From Oscillospiraceae bacterium (GTDB lineage: Bacteria; Bacillota; Clostridia; Oscillospirales; CAG-272): a stretch of 64,000 bases of DNA. Positions 21,385 through 32,479 of this stretch are shown piece after piece. The notes under the pieces are model-generated. The model was not told where the DNA came from. It was given only the letters and a program-made list of their open reading frames with translations, and did not search any database. The DNA lies in contig CP091718.1 in assembly GCA_022009675.1 (NCBI GenBank), positions 682,001 through 746,000 on the forward strand, given 5' to 3'. Every line of letters starts with the position of its first letter. Within the stretch, counting starts at the first letter, position 1. Made by a program: the position numbers and the translations under genes.

Positions 21385-22904
21385 ATGATCGGCGAAACCA
21401 TCAACGCACCCTATGCGGAAAAATTTACGGTATCCAATGTATTCTCATCCGACATGGTCGTCCAGAGGGGCGAGCACATCCGGGTGTGGGGCTTTGCAGA
21501 CGCGTCCGAGAACGGGCACAAGGTGTCGGGCGAATTCATGGGAATGTTCGCGGAGGCACGGATTGAGAACGGCGCATGGACGCTGACCTTCGGCGCACGG
21601 CTGAATGCCTGCGCGGAGCAAGGCAACAGTATGCGCATCTACACCGACAGGACAGCGTTCGTGTTCGAGAACGTGCTGGTCGGCGATGTGTTCATGGTCA
21701 TCGGGCAGTCCAACGTGGCGTACTCCATGGCGGCGCACCGCGCGGCTGTGCCGGAGGCGGAGCGCGGCGGAGTCGGCTACGACGTTCCGTCCACGCCCAT
21801 CCGCCTGCATTATAACTCGCTGATGCAGGAAACCGGCGTCACGCGCGGCACTGAGGAGGTCTGCGCCGAGCTGCGCAACCGGGAAACCTGGAAGCGTGCG
21901 GATGCCGCCGCTGTGCAGGACTTCTCCGCGCTGGGCTATCTGTTCGCCGCGGAGTATGCGCGGGCGACCGGCGTACCGGTCGGGGTGATCGAGATTGACG
22001 GAAACGGACAGCCGATCGGCGCCTTCCTGCCCAACAGCGTGGCGGAGGCGACCGGCAGCGACAAATGGGCGGACCAGAAGGGCTACTCCGTCACGTCCGG
22101 CTGCAACGGCGATGCGGCGCGGTATATGTACAACCACTATATGTACCCGTTTGAAAAGTACGCGATGGCTGGTCTTGTCTGGTATCAGGGCGAGAGCGAC
22201 TGCGCGCCCGGACTTGCCGAGGTATTCCCGGACAAGCTGGCGGCGCTCATGACCTATATGCGCACCACGCACAATCCGGTCTCCCCGGACTTCCCCGTCT
22301 ACCTCATCGAGTTCCCGCCCATCTTCCGTCAATCGGCAGTGTCTGTCATTCCCGCCGGACAGACCTGGGCTTTCATGGATCTGGGACTGGTGCGCGGCAC
22401 GCTCGGCTCGGTCACGCACCGCATCCCTGCCTGCCATGTCGTGTCCTCCGCCGACCTGTGGACGGACCGCACCTACTGGAACAGCCTGCACCCGAACTGC
22501 AAGTTTGAGCAGGCGCGCCGCGCCGCCGGCATTGCCGCCGCTGTCGCGGGAGTCGGCTCGCCCGAGGCGGTTGCCGGTCCCGTTCTGGCATCGGCGGAAC
22601 GGTCCGCGGACGGCAGGCAGGTGGTTCTGACCTACACAAACGTCGGCAGCGGACTGACCACCGCGGGCGGCTCGGCTGATATCCTCGGCTTCGCCGGGAT
22701 CCGCAGGAACCGGAACGGCACCCTGCACGTCCTGACCCCCACTCGGTTACGCTTACGGCGCCCGACCGCATCACCCTGACCTTCGGCGTCAGCGTAGACG
22801 GCGTCGGCTACCACGTCCTTGCCGAAGAGGTGTTCGGCGAGAGCATCAATCTGACCTCCCCGTCCGGCGTGCCCGCCTGCGCGGACATCTGGCTGTTCGA
22901 CTGA
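21385..22904 (+). CDS. Sialate O-acetylesterase-like (SGNH) protein (one frameshift)
   Basis: About 507 residues of the SASA/DUF303 type. The catalytic Ser is in VIGQSNVAYSM, further SGNH landmarks are GLVWYQGESDCAPG and the His in NSLHPNCKFEQARRAAGIA. Enzymes of this family remove O-acetyl groups from sialic acids or other glycans. No signal peptide is seen, so action on imported sugars is likely. The frame breaks at 22736-22740 where one C is missing; corrected, the protein continues HSVTLTAPDRITLTFGVSV and ends WLFD with TGA at 22902-22904, one base before the next gene. The start ATG at 21385 follows GGAGGTAACAGATACT. Confidence 0.88.
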
Positions 22905-22905
22905 C

Positions 22906-23926
22906 ATGATCTACACCGTCACGCTGAACCCGGCACTGGACTATGTGCTGTCCGTGCCGGAGGCGGGGGACGAGCCTGCCTGCCGGGCGGACGCGGCGGC
23001 GCTCCTGCCGGGCGGCAAGGGCGTCAACGTCTCGCTCATGCTCCGGCGGCTGGAGGTGCCGTCCGTCCCGACGGGACTGTGTGCCGGAGTCACGGGGCGC
23101 TGCCTGCTGGACAGGCTGACCGAGGCGGGGCTGGAGCCGGACTTCGTTCTGCTCACCGGATGCCGCGCCGGACGCCGGAACGCGCATCAACGTCAAGCTG
23201 CGCGAGGCGCGCCCCGGCGGCGTGCCCGCCCTGCGTGAGATCAACACGGCGGGTGCACCGGTCACGGCGGAGGCACTGGAAGCGCTTGCCGCACGGCTTG
23301 CCCGGCGCCTGCACCGCCTGCAACCGGACGATCTGCTGGTACTGGCGGGGAGCATCCCGCCGGGACTGGGCAGCGGCGCTTACGTACAGCTTCTGTCGCG
23401 CCTGTCTGCGGGTGCCGCGGGGCGCGTGCGTGTCGCGGCGGACACGGCGGGTGCCGGTATGGCGGCGCTCCTGCCCCTGCGCCCGTGGCTGATAAAGCCC
23501 AACCGCGCCGAGCTGTCCGCGCTGTCCGGCATACAGGCTGACAGCGACAGTGCCGTCCTGCGGGCGGCACGGAATCTGCAGGCGGCGGGTGCCGGACACG
23601 TACTGGTCACGCTGGGGGCGGACGGTATGCTGCTGGTGCCCGCCCGGCGGGCAGGGGCGGACGGTCTTGGCGAGGACTGCCTGCGCATAGGTGCCGTACC
23701 CGGCAGGGCGCTGTCCTCGGCGGGAGCCGGCGACGCCTCGCTTGCCGGCTTTCTGGCGGCATTGCGGCGGGGATGGAAGCCGGAAAACGCACTGCGCTTT
23801 GCCGCCGCCTGCGGCGCAGCCGCCGTCTTTTCACCCGGCGGAATGGGCAGCCGTGCCGAGGCGGAACGACTGTATGCGCTGACGGCGCTGGCAGGTCCGG
23901 CGGTGCGGCATCTCCCGGCGCCGTAA
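22906..23926 (+). CDS. PfkB-family sugar kinase, 1-phosphofructokinase-like (one frameshift)
   Basis: Ribokinase-fold kinase with the N-terminal signature TLNPALDYVLSV and LLPGGKGVNVSLMLRRL, as in 1-phosphofructokinase and tagatose-6-phosphate kinase. The C-terminal active-site motif is SSAGAGDASLAGFLAALRR, with the base Asp in AGD. The frame shifts by one between about 23155 and 23175, before AGTRINVKLREARPGG. The start ATG at 22906 lies one base after the esterase stop, so the two are an operon and may be translationally coupled. Substrate is a sugar phosphate; fructose-1-phosphate is the usual one but is not proven. Confidence 0.87.
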
Positions 23927-24000
23927 CGGCGCCCCTGCGGGTGTGCGCCAAGCAAACAGGTTGCCCCCAAAAACAATTCATTTGAGCGGAGGGACGGAGT

Positions 24001-25556
24001 ATGCTGTCCAAGGTATACAGCGCGGGACTTTACGGCATTGACGGTTTTGTGGTAACGGTGGAGGTGGACGGGCAGCCGCGCCTGCCGGAATTTGAGCTGG
24101 TGGGACTGCCGGACGCCGCCGTCAAGGAGGCGAAAAACCGGGTGCGCACCGCCTGCGAGAACAGCGGCTACCGCTTCCCCGAAGCGGCACTGCTGGTCAA
24201 TCTGGCGCCAGCCGACCGCCGCAAGGAAGGCTCCGGCTTTGATGCCGCCATTCTGGTGGGCATTCTGTCGGTGTCCGGCGTCATCCGCCGCGACTGCGAC
24301 CTGTCCCGGCGCTGTTTTGTCGGGGAGCTGTCGCTCTCCGGGGAGTTCCGGTTCGTGCGCGGCATCCTGCCCATGTGCGTGGCGGCGCGGGACGCGGGCA
24401 TGACGGAATTCTATGCCCCCGCCGAAAATGCCGCCGAGGCGGCAGCCGTGGAGGGCATCACGGTCTACGGCGTGCAGAATATGCACCAGCTGACCGAGCA
24501 TCTGTGCGGCCGTCAGCCGCTTGCCCCGGTCAGCTGCCCCGACCTGTCCATGACCGGCGCCGACCTCTATGACGTGGATTTCTCCGACGTGCGCGGACAG
24601 CGCATGGCAAAGCGGGCGCTGGAAATTGCGGCGGCGGGCGGACACAACGTCCTGCTCATCGGACCGCCGGGAACCGGAAAAATCCATGCTTGCCAAGCGC
24701 CTGCCCACCATCCTGCCGCCGCTCTCCTTCGCCGAGGCGATCGAAACGACCAAAATCCATTCCGTCGCCGGAACCCCTGCCGGAGGGCGTCTCCCTCCTG
24801 CGTCGGCGCCCCTTCCGCTCGCCGCACCACACCATGTCCGCCGTATCGCTGATCGGCGGCGGCATCAACCCGACGCCGGGCGAGGTGTCCCTGGCACACA
24901 ACGGCGTGCTGTTCCTGGACGAGCTGCCGGAATTTCCCAAGCAGGTCACCGACGCACTGCGCCAGCCGCTGGAGGATCGGCGCGTCACCATCACGCGTGC
25001 CAACGGGCGCGTGACCTTCCCCTGCACCTTCATGCTGGTCGCCGCCATGAACCCCTGCCGCTGCGGCTACTACGGCGACACGCGCCACCGCTGTACCTGC
25101 AAGCCCGCTGACGTGCAGAAGTACGTCTCCCGCATCAGCGGTCCCATGCTGGACCGCATCGACATCCAGATCGAACTGCCCTCGCTCTCCTACGAGGAGC
25201 TTGCCGCACGGGAGCCGGACACCAACGAGACCTCCGCCGATGTGCGGGCACGCGTCTGCCGCGCCCGCGCCTATGCCGCCGCACGCATGAGCGGGGAGGA
25301 CAGCGCGCGCATATTCTGTAATGCCCAGCTGGATTCCGCCTCCATCCGGCGCTACTGTGCCGCCACCCCCGCCGCCATGGAGCTTCTGCGCACGGCGTAC
25401 ACGTCGCTGGGGCTGTCCGCGCGCGGCTATGACCGCGTCATGCGGGTGGCGCGCACGGTAGCCGACCTGGACAGCTCGGAGCGTATTGAGGAACAGCACA
25501 TCGCCGAGGCGATCCAGCTCAGAAGCCTGGACAAAAAATACTGGGGCGACAGGTAG
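24001..25556 (+). CDS. comM: YifB/ComM-type Mg-chelatase-like AAA+ ATPase (two frameshifts)
   Basis: About 518 residues: an N-terminal Lon-like substrate domain (GLPDAAVKEAKNRVRTACEN, LAPADRRKEGSGFDAAILVG), the chelatase-type AAA+ domain with Walker A GPPGTGKS and Walker B NGVLFLDELPEF, the sensor region MNPCRCGYYGD, and a C-terminal helical domain (LGLSARGYDRVMRVARTVAD). In naturally competent bacteria ComM is a helicase promoting branch migration during transformation; its role elsewhere is unclear. The frame breaks inside Walker A (A5 instead of A4 at 24678-24682) and at the CCCC at 24774-24777. The ATG at 24001 follows GGAGGGACGGAGT. Confidence 0.93.
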
Positions 25557-25592
25557 TGTCTGCGCCGCCGCCCACGGAGGTTATAGGATACC

Positions 25593-26750
25593 ATGACAAC
25601 TCTTCTTTGCCGCCTGTTCCTGCGCGGGCGCGACCCGTCCACGCCCACCGGGCGCCGGGCATACGGCACCATGGCGGGCGCGGTCGGCATTGCACTGAAT
25701 CTGCTGCTGGCGGCGGGAAAATTCATTGTCGGCGTTCTGAGCGGCGCCCTGTCCGTGCAGGCGGACGCCGTGAACAACCTATCGGACGCCGGCTCGCAGA
25801 TCATCTCGCTGATCTCCTTCCGCATCTCCGCCAAGCCCGCCGACCGGGAGCATCCCTTCGGGCACGCGCGGATCGAATATGTCGCGTCCATGATTGTTTC
25901 CTTTGCCATCCTGCTGGTGGGCTGGGAGCTGCTGACCGGCTCGGTGCGCAAGATCCTGCACCCCGAACCGACCGCCTTCCGCTGGCTGTCCGTCATCGTG
26001 CTGGGGGTTTCGGCGCTGGTCAAGCTGTGGATGTTCTTCTTTAACCGGAGCATCGCGCGGCGTATCGGCTCGTCCGTCATGCGGGCGACCGCCGCTGACA
26101 GCCTGTCCGACGCGGGCGCGACCTGCGCCGTGCTGGTCTGTATGCTGATCCTGCGCTTCACCGGCGTGGACGTGGACGCCTATGCGGGCGTTGCCGTTGC
26201 ACTGCTCATTCTCTGGGGCGGCATCGGCATCCTGCGGGACACGAAGAACGCCATCCTCGGCAGTCGCCCGTCGGAGGAGACCGTGCGGGACATCCGGAAC
26301 GTTGTCCGGCAGTACCCCGACGCGCTGGGGATGCACGATCTGCTGGTACACAACTACGGTCCCGGGCACGTGGTCGCCTCCCTGCACATCGAGGTGGACG
26401 GGCGGGCGGACGTGTTCACGTCACACGACATGATAGACCGCATCGAGCGTCAGCTCCGGCTGGAGTACGGGATCGAGGCGACCGTCCACATGGATCCCAT
26501 CGCGGTCAACGATCCCACTGCCGACCGGCTGCACGCGCTGGTGCTGGATGCCGCGCGGGAGCTGGACGGGCGGCTGAGGATCCACGACTTCCGCATTGTC
26601 CCGGGCGCCACGCATACCAATCTGATCTTTGACCTGGAGGTACCGTTTGAGGTGCGCATGAGCGACACCGATCTGCGGGAAAATCTGTTCCGGCTGGTGC
26701 GGTCACGCGACCCGTCGCTGTACACCGTTGTGACCATTGACAGAGAGTAA
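25593..26750 (+). CDS. Cation diffusion facilitator (CDF) metal transporter
   Basis: An intact 385-residue protein. It has about six membrane helices (AVGIALNLLLAAGKFIVGVL, SMIVSFAILLVGWELL and others) and the CDF metal-site patterns ADAVNNLSDAGSQ and RATAADSLSDAGAT, each with an Asp pair four residues apart. The cytoplasmic tail is longer than usual (about 180 residues) and has the dimerisation-domain pattern HDLLVHNYGPGHVVASLHIEV. It would export zinc, iron or manganese with proton antiport. The ATG at 25593 follows GGAGGTTATAGGATACC, 36 bp after comM. The stop lies within the shared terminator stem. Confidence 0.93.
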   Translation: MTTLLCRLFLRGRDPSTPTGRRAYGTMAGAVGIALNLLLAAGKFIVGVLSGALSVQADAVNNLSDAGSQIISLISFRISAKPADREHPFGHARIEYVASMIVSFAILLVGWELLTGSVRKILHPEPTAFRWLSVIVLGVSALVKLWMFFFNRSIARRIGSSVMRATAADSLSDAGATCAVLVCMLILRFTGVDVDAYAGVAVALLILWGGIGILRDTKNAILGSRPSEETVRDIRNVVRQYPDALGMHDLLVHNYGPGHVVASLHIEVDGRADVFTSHDMIDRIERQLRLEYGIEATVHMDPIAVNDPTADRLHALVLDAARELDGRLRIHDFRIVPGATHTNLIFDLEVPFEVRMSDTDLRENLFRLVRSRDPSLYTVVTIDRE

Positions 26751-26783
26751 GCGTGTGCCGCCCGTGCGGCACACGCTTACTCT
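26744..26783. terminator. Bidirectional terminator overlapping two convergent stop codons
   Basis: A perfect 17-bp inverted repeat (26744-26760 with 26767-26783) around CCCGTG. The left arm contains the TAA of the CDF gene and the right arm contains the TAA of the convergent lipoprotein gene. T runs are short, so efficiency is uncertain. Confidence 0.75.
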
Positions 26784-27448
26784 TTCCAGCTTATCCGCAT
26801 TTCCGCGCCGTAGCCGTCCGCCTCCAGCCGCAGGAGCGCCGGGCGTTGCGCCTTCTCCGTGAAGGCAAAGACTATCCGCACGCCTGCCGCCGTGACCGTC
26901 ACCGTCCGCCGTCCGTCGGCGTCCCGTCCGGTTTCCGTGATGTCCCCCTCCGCCAGCAGTGCCCATGCGGGCAGCAGCAGGCGGTCGAACCGCCCGTCTG
27001 TCGCCGTTGCGGACAGGTCATCCAGCGCGACCGTCACGCGCGTTTCTGTGGCGGGAGCTTCTCCGTTCTCTGCGCTGCTCCCGGCGGGCGCTGCGCGTTC
27101 GGCTGTGACGGTCAGCCCCGCCAGGGATGCCGGTTCCGTATACACGATCTCCACCCGTCTGCCGTCCCCGGTCGGTGCCGTGACGGTCACGGTTGCGGCG
27201 AAGGCTCGCGGCTGTCCGGTCAGGCTTGCCCCTGCGCGTGCGGGGTCACCTGTGTATCCGTCCGGTTCCGTGCGTATGAGACTGCCCCGGACGTCCGCCG
27301 CGAACGCCGCTTCCGTATAGGACAGACCTGCGCGGCGGCGTGTCATTCCGCCCGGGATCGGCTGTGCGGTGCATCCTGCCAGGAGGATTGCCGCCAGCAG
27401 CACGATTGCTGCCGGCAGCGGTTTTTTTGCTTTGCTCCGATGGTGCAT
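26777..27448 (-). CDS. Lipoprotein of unknown function
   Basis: An intact 223-residue protein. The N-terminus HHRSKAKKPLPAAIVLLAAI followed by LLAGC is a lipoprotein signal with Cys at about 26. The mature part has no domain I recognise. It looks like two beta-rich halves (RAFAATVTVTAPTGDGRRVE, RTVTVTAAGVRIVFAFTEKA) and is distantly reminiscent of small outer-surface lipoproteins in clostridial sporulation or adhesion loci, but this is not a firm match. ATG at 27448 follows AAAGGAAGAACCACC. It converges with the CDF gene. Confidence 0.75.
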   Translation of the reverse strand: MHHRSKAKKPLPAAIVLLAAILLAGCTAQPIPGGMTRRRAGLSYTEAAFAADVRGSLIRTEPDGYTGDPARAGASLTGQPRAFAATVTVTAPTGDGRRVEIVYTEPASLAGLTVTAERAAPAGSSAENGEAPATETRVTVALDDLSATATDGRFDRLLLPAWALLAEGDITETGRDADGRRTVTVTAAGVRIVFAFTEKAQRPALLRLEADGYGAEMRISWKE

Positions 27449-27479
27449 GGTGGTTCTTCCTTTCGTTCTGTTGCGGGGG

Positions 27480-28665
27480 CTTGCCTTGCTTGTCGCCTGC
27501 CAACCCCGCCTTTAGTTTGCTTTTTCTGCCCCCTTCCCCGAAGGGAAGGATATCCCCCCGCCCCGCGCTCGCAGAGCGCTCTTCCCGGCGGGGAAGGGGG
27601 AGACCAAGGTTATTTCATGCAAGGGGCTTCGCCCCTTGCATCCCCGGGGCTGGACGGGGCGCGGCACGGGCTGAACCTGCGGAGCAGGCACCCGACGGGG
27701 GCGTACCCCCGGCGTTGGGGGCTCGACCAGCCGTTGCGGTGCCTGACGGGGGCTTGCCTTCTTTGCCGCCTGCCTACTTTTTTTGTTAGCTTGCTTTTCT
27801 GCCCCCATCCCCCGCCCCCTTCCCCTCCGGGGAAGGGGAGACTATAGTTTATTTCGCCGGGGGCTCCGCCCCGGCACCCGGCACTTACCTGCTTACGGCA
27901 CTTACAGACCATGCCGAACAGGCACCCGGCGCCGGGGAGCCTAAAGTTTGATGTAAAACCGACAGAAAGGCTTTCCCTTGAGCAGTGCCGGCAGCCAAGG
28001 AGAGGGGGGACCGGGGGAGATGGAACTATCCGTCGCTAACGCGACGGCGGCGTTTGAGATGGTCCTCTCCCCCGGGGCAGGGATAGCCAGTGCCGCGGGG
28101 AAGAAGGAGACCAAAGGTTTTCTTATGCAAGGGGCTTCGCCCCTTGCATCCCCGGAGCTGGACGGGGCGCGGCACGGGTTGAACCTGCGGAGCAGGCGCC
28201 CGGCGGGGGCGTACCCCCGGCGGTGGTGGCTCGACCAGCCGTTGCGGTGCCTGACGGGGGCTTGCCTTCTTTGTCGCCTGCCGACCCCGCCTTTAGTTTG
28301 CTTTTTCTGCCCCCATCCCCCAACCCCCTTCCCCTCCGGGGAAGGGGGAGACTAAGTTTATTTCGCCGGGGGCTCCGCCCCCGCACTCGACTACCTGCTT
28401 ACGGCACTTACAGACCATGCCGAACAAGGTATCCTGCGCAAAGGAGCCTGCGGTTCAGCGCAGTGGCAGAGAAATCAGTTGCCTAAAGAATGTGCCGCCC
28501 GGGTTCAGTTCTGGGGATGCAAGGGGCGAAGCCCCTTGCATGAATAAACTTTAGGGCTCCCCCTTCCCGCTGGGAAGGGGGCAGGGGGGATGGGGGCAGA
28601 ATCAAAGCCAAAGGCAGGGTCGGCACGCGACAAGTAAAAAGCAATCCCCCGCAAGGGTTCCTGTA
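27480..28665. repeat. Repeat island C
   Basis: About 1.2 kb of mosaic repeats between the lipoprotein and alr. GGGGCTTCGCCCC hairpins occur near 27615 and 28131 and an inverted copy near 28516. A GACGGGGGCTTGCCTTCTTTG block with a TTAGTTTGCTTTTTCTGCC tail occurs twice (about 27745 and 28252). The GGAGAGGGGGGACCGGGGGA stem unit is at about 28000-28085. Two segments of about 230 bp (starting near 27640 and 28155) are near-copies of one another. No credible gene is seen. Confidence 0.8.
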
Positions 28666-28727
28666 CGGCAGGGCGGCAGGCGTCAAAGAAGTAAATGCCG
28701 CCGGCGTGAAATTTATGCCTCCGGATG

Positions 28728-28755
28728 TTGCAAAAAGCCCCGGATGTGGTATACT
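28728..28755 (+). promoter_or_regulatory. Sigma-A promoter of alr
   Basis: TTGCAA at 28728-28733 and TATACT at 28750-28755 with a 16-bp spacer, about 50 bp upstream of the alr start. Confidence 0.7.
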
Positions 28756-28806
28756 GAATGCGGAAAGCCCGCGCCGATTTACGCGCGGGAGAAGGAGCCA
28801 TGACCA

Positions 28807-30048
28807 ATGGATAACACGCATACTCACCGCTTGCATGAACTGCTCAGGTCGGATCTGACACCGCCGCGCGTGTACGCCGCGATTGATCCGGCGGCTCTGA
28901 CACACAATTACCGCCTGCTGGCGGACAGGGCAAAAGCTGCCGCCGGGCAGCAGCTGACTCCCATCGCCGTGGTCAAGGCGGACGCATACGGGCACGGCAT
29001 CCGCATCTGCGCAAAGGCACTCGCGCAGGCGGGGTGCCGCGCCTTTGCGGTCGCCTGCATAGAGGAAGCGGTCGCCCTGCGGCAGGTGCTGGAGGAGAAC
29101 GGCACGGACGGAACCGTCCTGATCCTCGGCTATACAGCCCCCGCCTGCGCCGCACTGCTGGCGGCACATCGGCTGACGGCGGCGCTGGTATCCGCCGACC
29201 ACGCCCGCCGGATGTCGGACGCCGCCTGCGCCGCCGGGGTACGCGTCCGGGCGCACATCGCACTGGACACCGGCATGAACCGCATCGGGCTGGCGGCACA
29301 CAGTCCGGCGGAGCTGGAAAGTGCCGTGCGGGAAGCGGCTGATATTTTTGCACTGCCCGGACTTCGCGTGGACGGAATGTTCTCGCACTTTGCCGAGGCG
29401 GACGCGGACGGTGACGCCGCAATGCAAGCCGGAAGCCGCACCATGACGCAGTACGCCCGTTTCGCGCAGGTGCGGGACGCGCTGGCGGCGCGCGGACTGC
29501 GCCCCGGGCTGTGCCACATCTGCAACAGCGCAGCCGCCGTCCGGTTCCCGGCGGCGCACCCGGACGCACTGCCCGACGCCGTGCGGCTGGGCATCAGCCT
29601 GTACGGCTACGGCGTGCCGCTCCCGGACGGGCAGGCGCTCCTGCCCGTCATGCGGCTGTGTACCTCGGTCGTGCATCTGCATACACTGCTGCCCGGCGAA
29701 CGCGTCGGGTACGGCGGCACCTTCACCGCCGACAGCCCCCGCCTGCTGGCTACGCTGCCGGTCGGGTACGCGGACGGCTGGATCCGCGCCCTTGCCGGCG
29801 CCTCCGTCACGGTACACACGGCGGAGGGCGACCGCCAAGCCCCGCTTGTGGGACGCATCTGCATGGATCAGTGCATGGCAGACGTCACCGGACTGCCCGT
29901 GCGCGTCGGCGATCCGGTCACGCTGTTCGGACAGACGCCGGAACAGCTGGAAGCGCTCGCGGCACGCGCCGGAACCATTCCCTACGAACTGCTCTGCCTC
30001 ATCACGGCACGCGTCCCCCGCATACAGGCGGGAAGCGCCCGAATCTGA
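28807..30048 (+). CDS. alr: Alanine racemase
   Basis: An intact 413-residue fold-type III PLP enzyme that interconverts L- and D-alanine for peptidoglycan. The PLP lysine is in PIAVVKADAYGHG, the substrate-binding stretch is IALDTGMNRIG, the second catalytic base Tyr is in GERVGYGGTF, and the C-terminal block is PLVGRICMDQCMADVT. The ATG at 28807 lies 9 nt after GAAGGAG; an ATG at 28800 would give only a five-codon frame. It is preceded by its own promoter. Confidence 0.97.
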   Translation: MDNTHTHRLHELLRSDLTPPRVYAAIDPAALTHNYRLLADRAKAAAGQQLTPIAVVKADAYGHGIRICAKALAQAGCRAFAVACIEEAVALRQVLEENGTDGTVLILGYTAPACAALLAAHRLTAALVSADHARRMSDAACAAGVRVRAHIALDTGMNRIGLAAHSPAELESAVREAADIFALPGLRVDGMFSHFAEADADGDAAMQAGSRTMTQYARFAQVRDALAARGLRPGLCHICNSAAAVRFPAAHPDALPDAVRLGISLYGYGVPLPDGQALLPVMRLCTSVVHLHTLLPGERVGYGGTFTADSPRLLATLPVGYADGWIRALAGASVTVHTAEGDRQAPLVGRICMDQCMADVTGLPVRVGDPVTLFGQTPEQLEALAARAGTIPYELLCLITARVPRIQAGSARI

Positions 30049-30074
30049 TTTTTCCCCCACGAAAGGAGTACGCC

Positions 30075-32409
30075 ATGAACGCCACGAACCGGAAATTCCT
30101 CCGCGTCCTGTGCCTTTGCCTGTGCCTGCTTTGCTGTCTTCCCCTGCTCGCCGGATGCGGCAGCTGCGGGGGCAGTAACGAGCCGGTCGTCCGAAATGCC
30201 ATCACATCGGTCACGGTCGGGCGCGGCACGCAGGCGGAAGGCGGCACCGACGCCACCCTGACGGTGACAGCCGCCCTGACCGATGCGCTTCTGAAATCCT
30301 ACAGCGGCACGGTATACCTGTTTGAGCTGCCCGCCCGCTGCGGTCGCAACCCCGACCTGCGCGGGCTGACTCCGGTGGCGGACGCCCCAGCCGCCTCCTC
30401 CCTGCGCTTCTCGCTGAGCCTGTATGACGGGATGCGCTCCCGGCTGTTCTCCTCCTTCGTGCTGGCGTCCTACGACAAAACCGCCCGGCAGTACACCGTG
30501 CTGACTTCCGCCGTTGCCGTTTCCGATCCGGCAGTGTTGGCAGACGGCACTGCCCGCACGGATGCCGCCGTTTCGGTAAAGGGGCTGTCCTCGCCGCATC
30601 CCGCGGACGCAGTGCGGCTGGGTGCCGCCTCCACCGTCGTGGATGTGTCCATGGGTGACATCATCCTGGAAGGCTGGTCGGAGCATGCAGTCTCGTTCCT
30701 GTGGAACGGCGTGACCTTCTACTACGACGGCGACGCCGTGCGGGCACTGGACGGGACGGTCTCGGCGTACACCGCCGCCGGCATCCGGGTGTACCTGCGC
30801 TTCCTGCTGAAGGCGCCGGGAGAGAGCACCCCTGCCTGCCTGTATGTGCCCGGTGCCGGGGATGCCGCCGGATACAGTCCCAACATGACCGACCCGGACG
30901 CGGCGCGCCTGCTGGAAGCCTTCTTCCGCTTCATGGCAGAGCGCTATGCCGCCGGGCAGGATGCGCCGGGACGCGGGCTTTGCGCCTCCTTCCTGATCGG
31001 GCGGGGCGTCAACAACGTGTCCCGGAATGCGGCAGACGGCAGCACAGGCGCGTCTCCCGACCTGCACGTCAGCCGGTACGAGCAGTTGGTGCGGCTGGCG
31101 CACACCGCCCTGCGTGCCTCGACCTCCGCCGGGCGGGTGTTCATCTGTATGGACAGCCACTGGAACAGGGCGCGACCTGTCCGGCGGCTTCGGCGCGCAG
31201 AACTATCTGGCGGCGTTCCGCTCCGAGGCGGCTCTGCGCGGGGACTTCGACTGGCAGATTGCCTGTGAGCTGGCGGCATCCTCGCCGCGCGTCTGGCTCC
31301 CCTCCGCCGCCGACGGAGACAGTCTGACCATTCCCTCCCTCTCCTCCCTGACCGACCTGCTCTCCGCCGAGACCTATCGCACCGCGGGCGGCAGTCTGCG
31401 GCAGGTCATCCTCACGGACTACGCAATCCCCTCTGCCTTCGCCGGGGAGGTATCCTCCTCCGATGCCGCGCAGGCGGACACCTATCAGGCGTCCTCCTTT
31501 GCCTACGCCTACACGGTCGCCGCCGCCAACCCGCGCGTGGAGGCGCTGATCTATGACGGCGTGGCGGACGGCGCCGGTCTGTACGCGGTTTCCGACGGGG
31601 AGCCGGTACGCCGCCCCATCGGGGACACCTTTGCCGTCATCGACACGGACGGCGCCGAGTCCGTGCTGTCTGTTGCCCGCCCCATCGTCGGCACTGCGTT
31701 CCAGCGTGCGGAAAGCGGGCAAGCCGGACTGGCACTCCCTACCCGCACGGTCACGGGCTCTGCCGCCGCTCTGCCCACGGCGCAGATGTCCTCCGGGGGC
31801 AGTTCCCTGCTCCTCGGCTTTGACGCGCGGTGGGATAATCCGCTCGGCGGTTTTACCGCCACCGAAGGGCTTGTGTACCTGGATCGCGTGGCGGTCTCCG
31901 GACGTCCCGTCCTGCACGCGGCACTGGAAGCGCCGACTGCCGGAATGCCTGTCGGCATTACCGCCCCCCTGCCCGTCTCGGCGCTGACCGGCGGACGGGA
32001 GCTTCTGCTGGATATGCAGGCGGCGGTGCACGGCGACGCGCCTGCCGGCAATCTGACCGCGACGGTTCTGCTTACGCGCGTAGCCAAGGGCACCGTGGCA
32101 AGCGGTGACGGCACTCTGCGTTACCGGGCTTCCTCCGCCCTGCCCACGGGGGATTGGCAGATCCTGCGCTGTGACATTTCCTCCTTCACGTCCCTGCTCG
32201 ATCCGGACGACACGGTACTGCTGACGGTTCTGCTGGAAGGTAGCGCGCCTGTTTCCTGCGATCTGTATCTGCGGGAAGCGCGGCTGACCGGTGTCACTGC
32301 CGGCTCCTTCCCCACTGTTCTGATTCTGACCTTTGCCGGTGTTGCGACGCTGGCGCTGACCGGTGTGGTTGTGTTCCTGTTTCTCAGGCACCGCAGGCGG
32401 GCGCGTTGA
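30075..32409 (+). CDS. DUF5722-type lipoprotein with C-terminal membrane anchor (one frameshift)
   Basis: About 778 residues. A lipoprotein signal (LCCLPLLAGC) is followed by a small beta domain. Then comes a barrel-like region that matches my memory of DUF5722 (PF18989): GLSSPHPADAVRLGAASTVV, VTFYYDGDAVRALDGTVSAY, IRVYLRFLLK, AFFRFMAERYA. A jelly-roll-like region and a C-terminal helix (LILTFAGVATLALTGVVVFL) with an RHRRRAR tail complete it. Where I expect Gly-Asn-Glu-Val, as in clan A glycosidases, this protein reads LIGRGVNN, so the acid/base Glu seems absent. The frame shifts by one near 31155-31170 (before GRDLSGGFGAQNYL). The ATG at 30075 follows GAAAGGAGTACGCC, 27 bp after alr. Confidence 0.7.
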
Positions 32410-32479
32410 GAGGGGGGGGAAGGCGGCACCGGCTTACCCTGCCGCCGCGTTTGCCCGGCGGGGTGGCTGTGCCCTGCCG

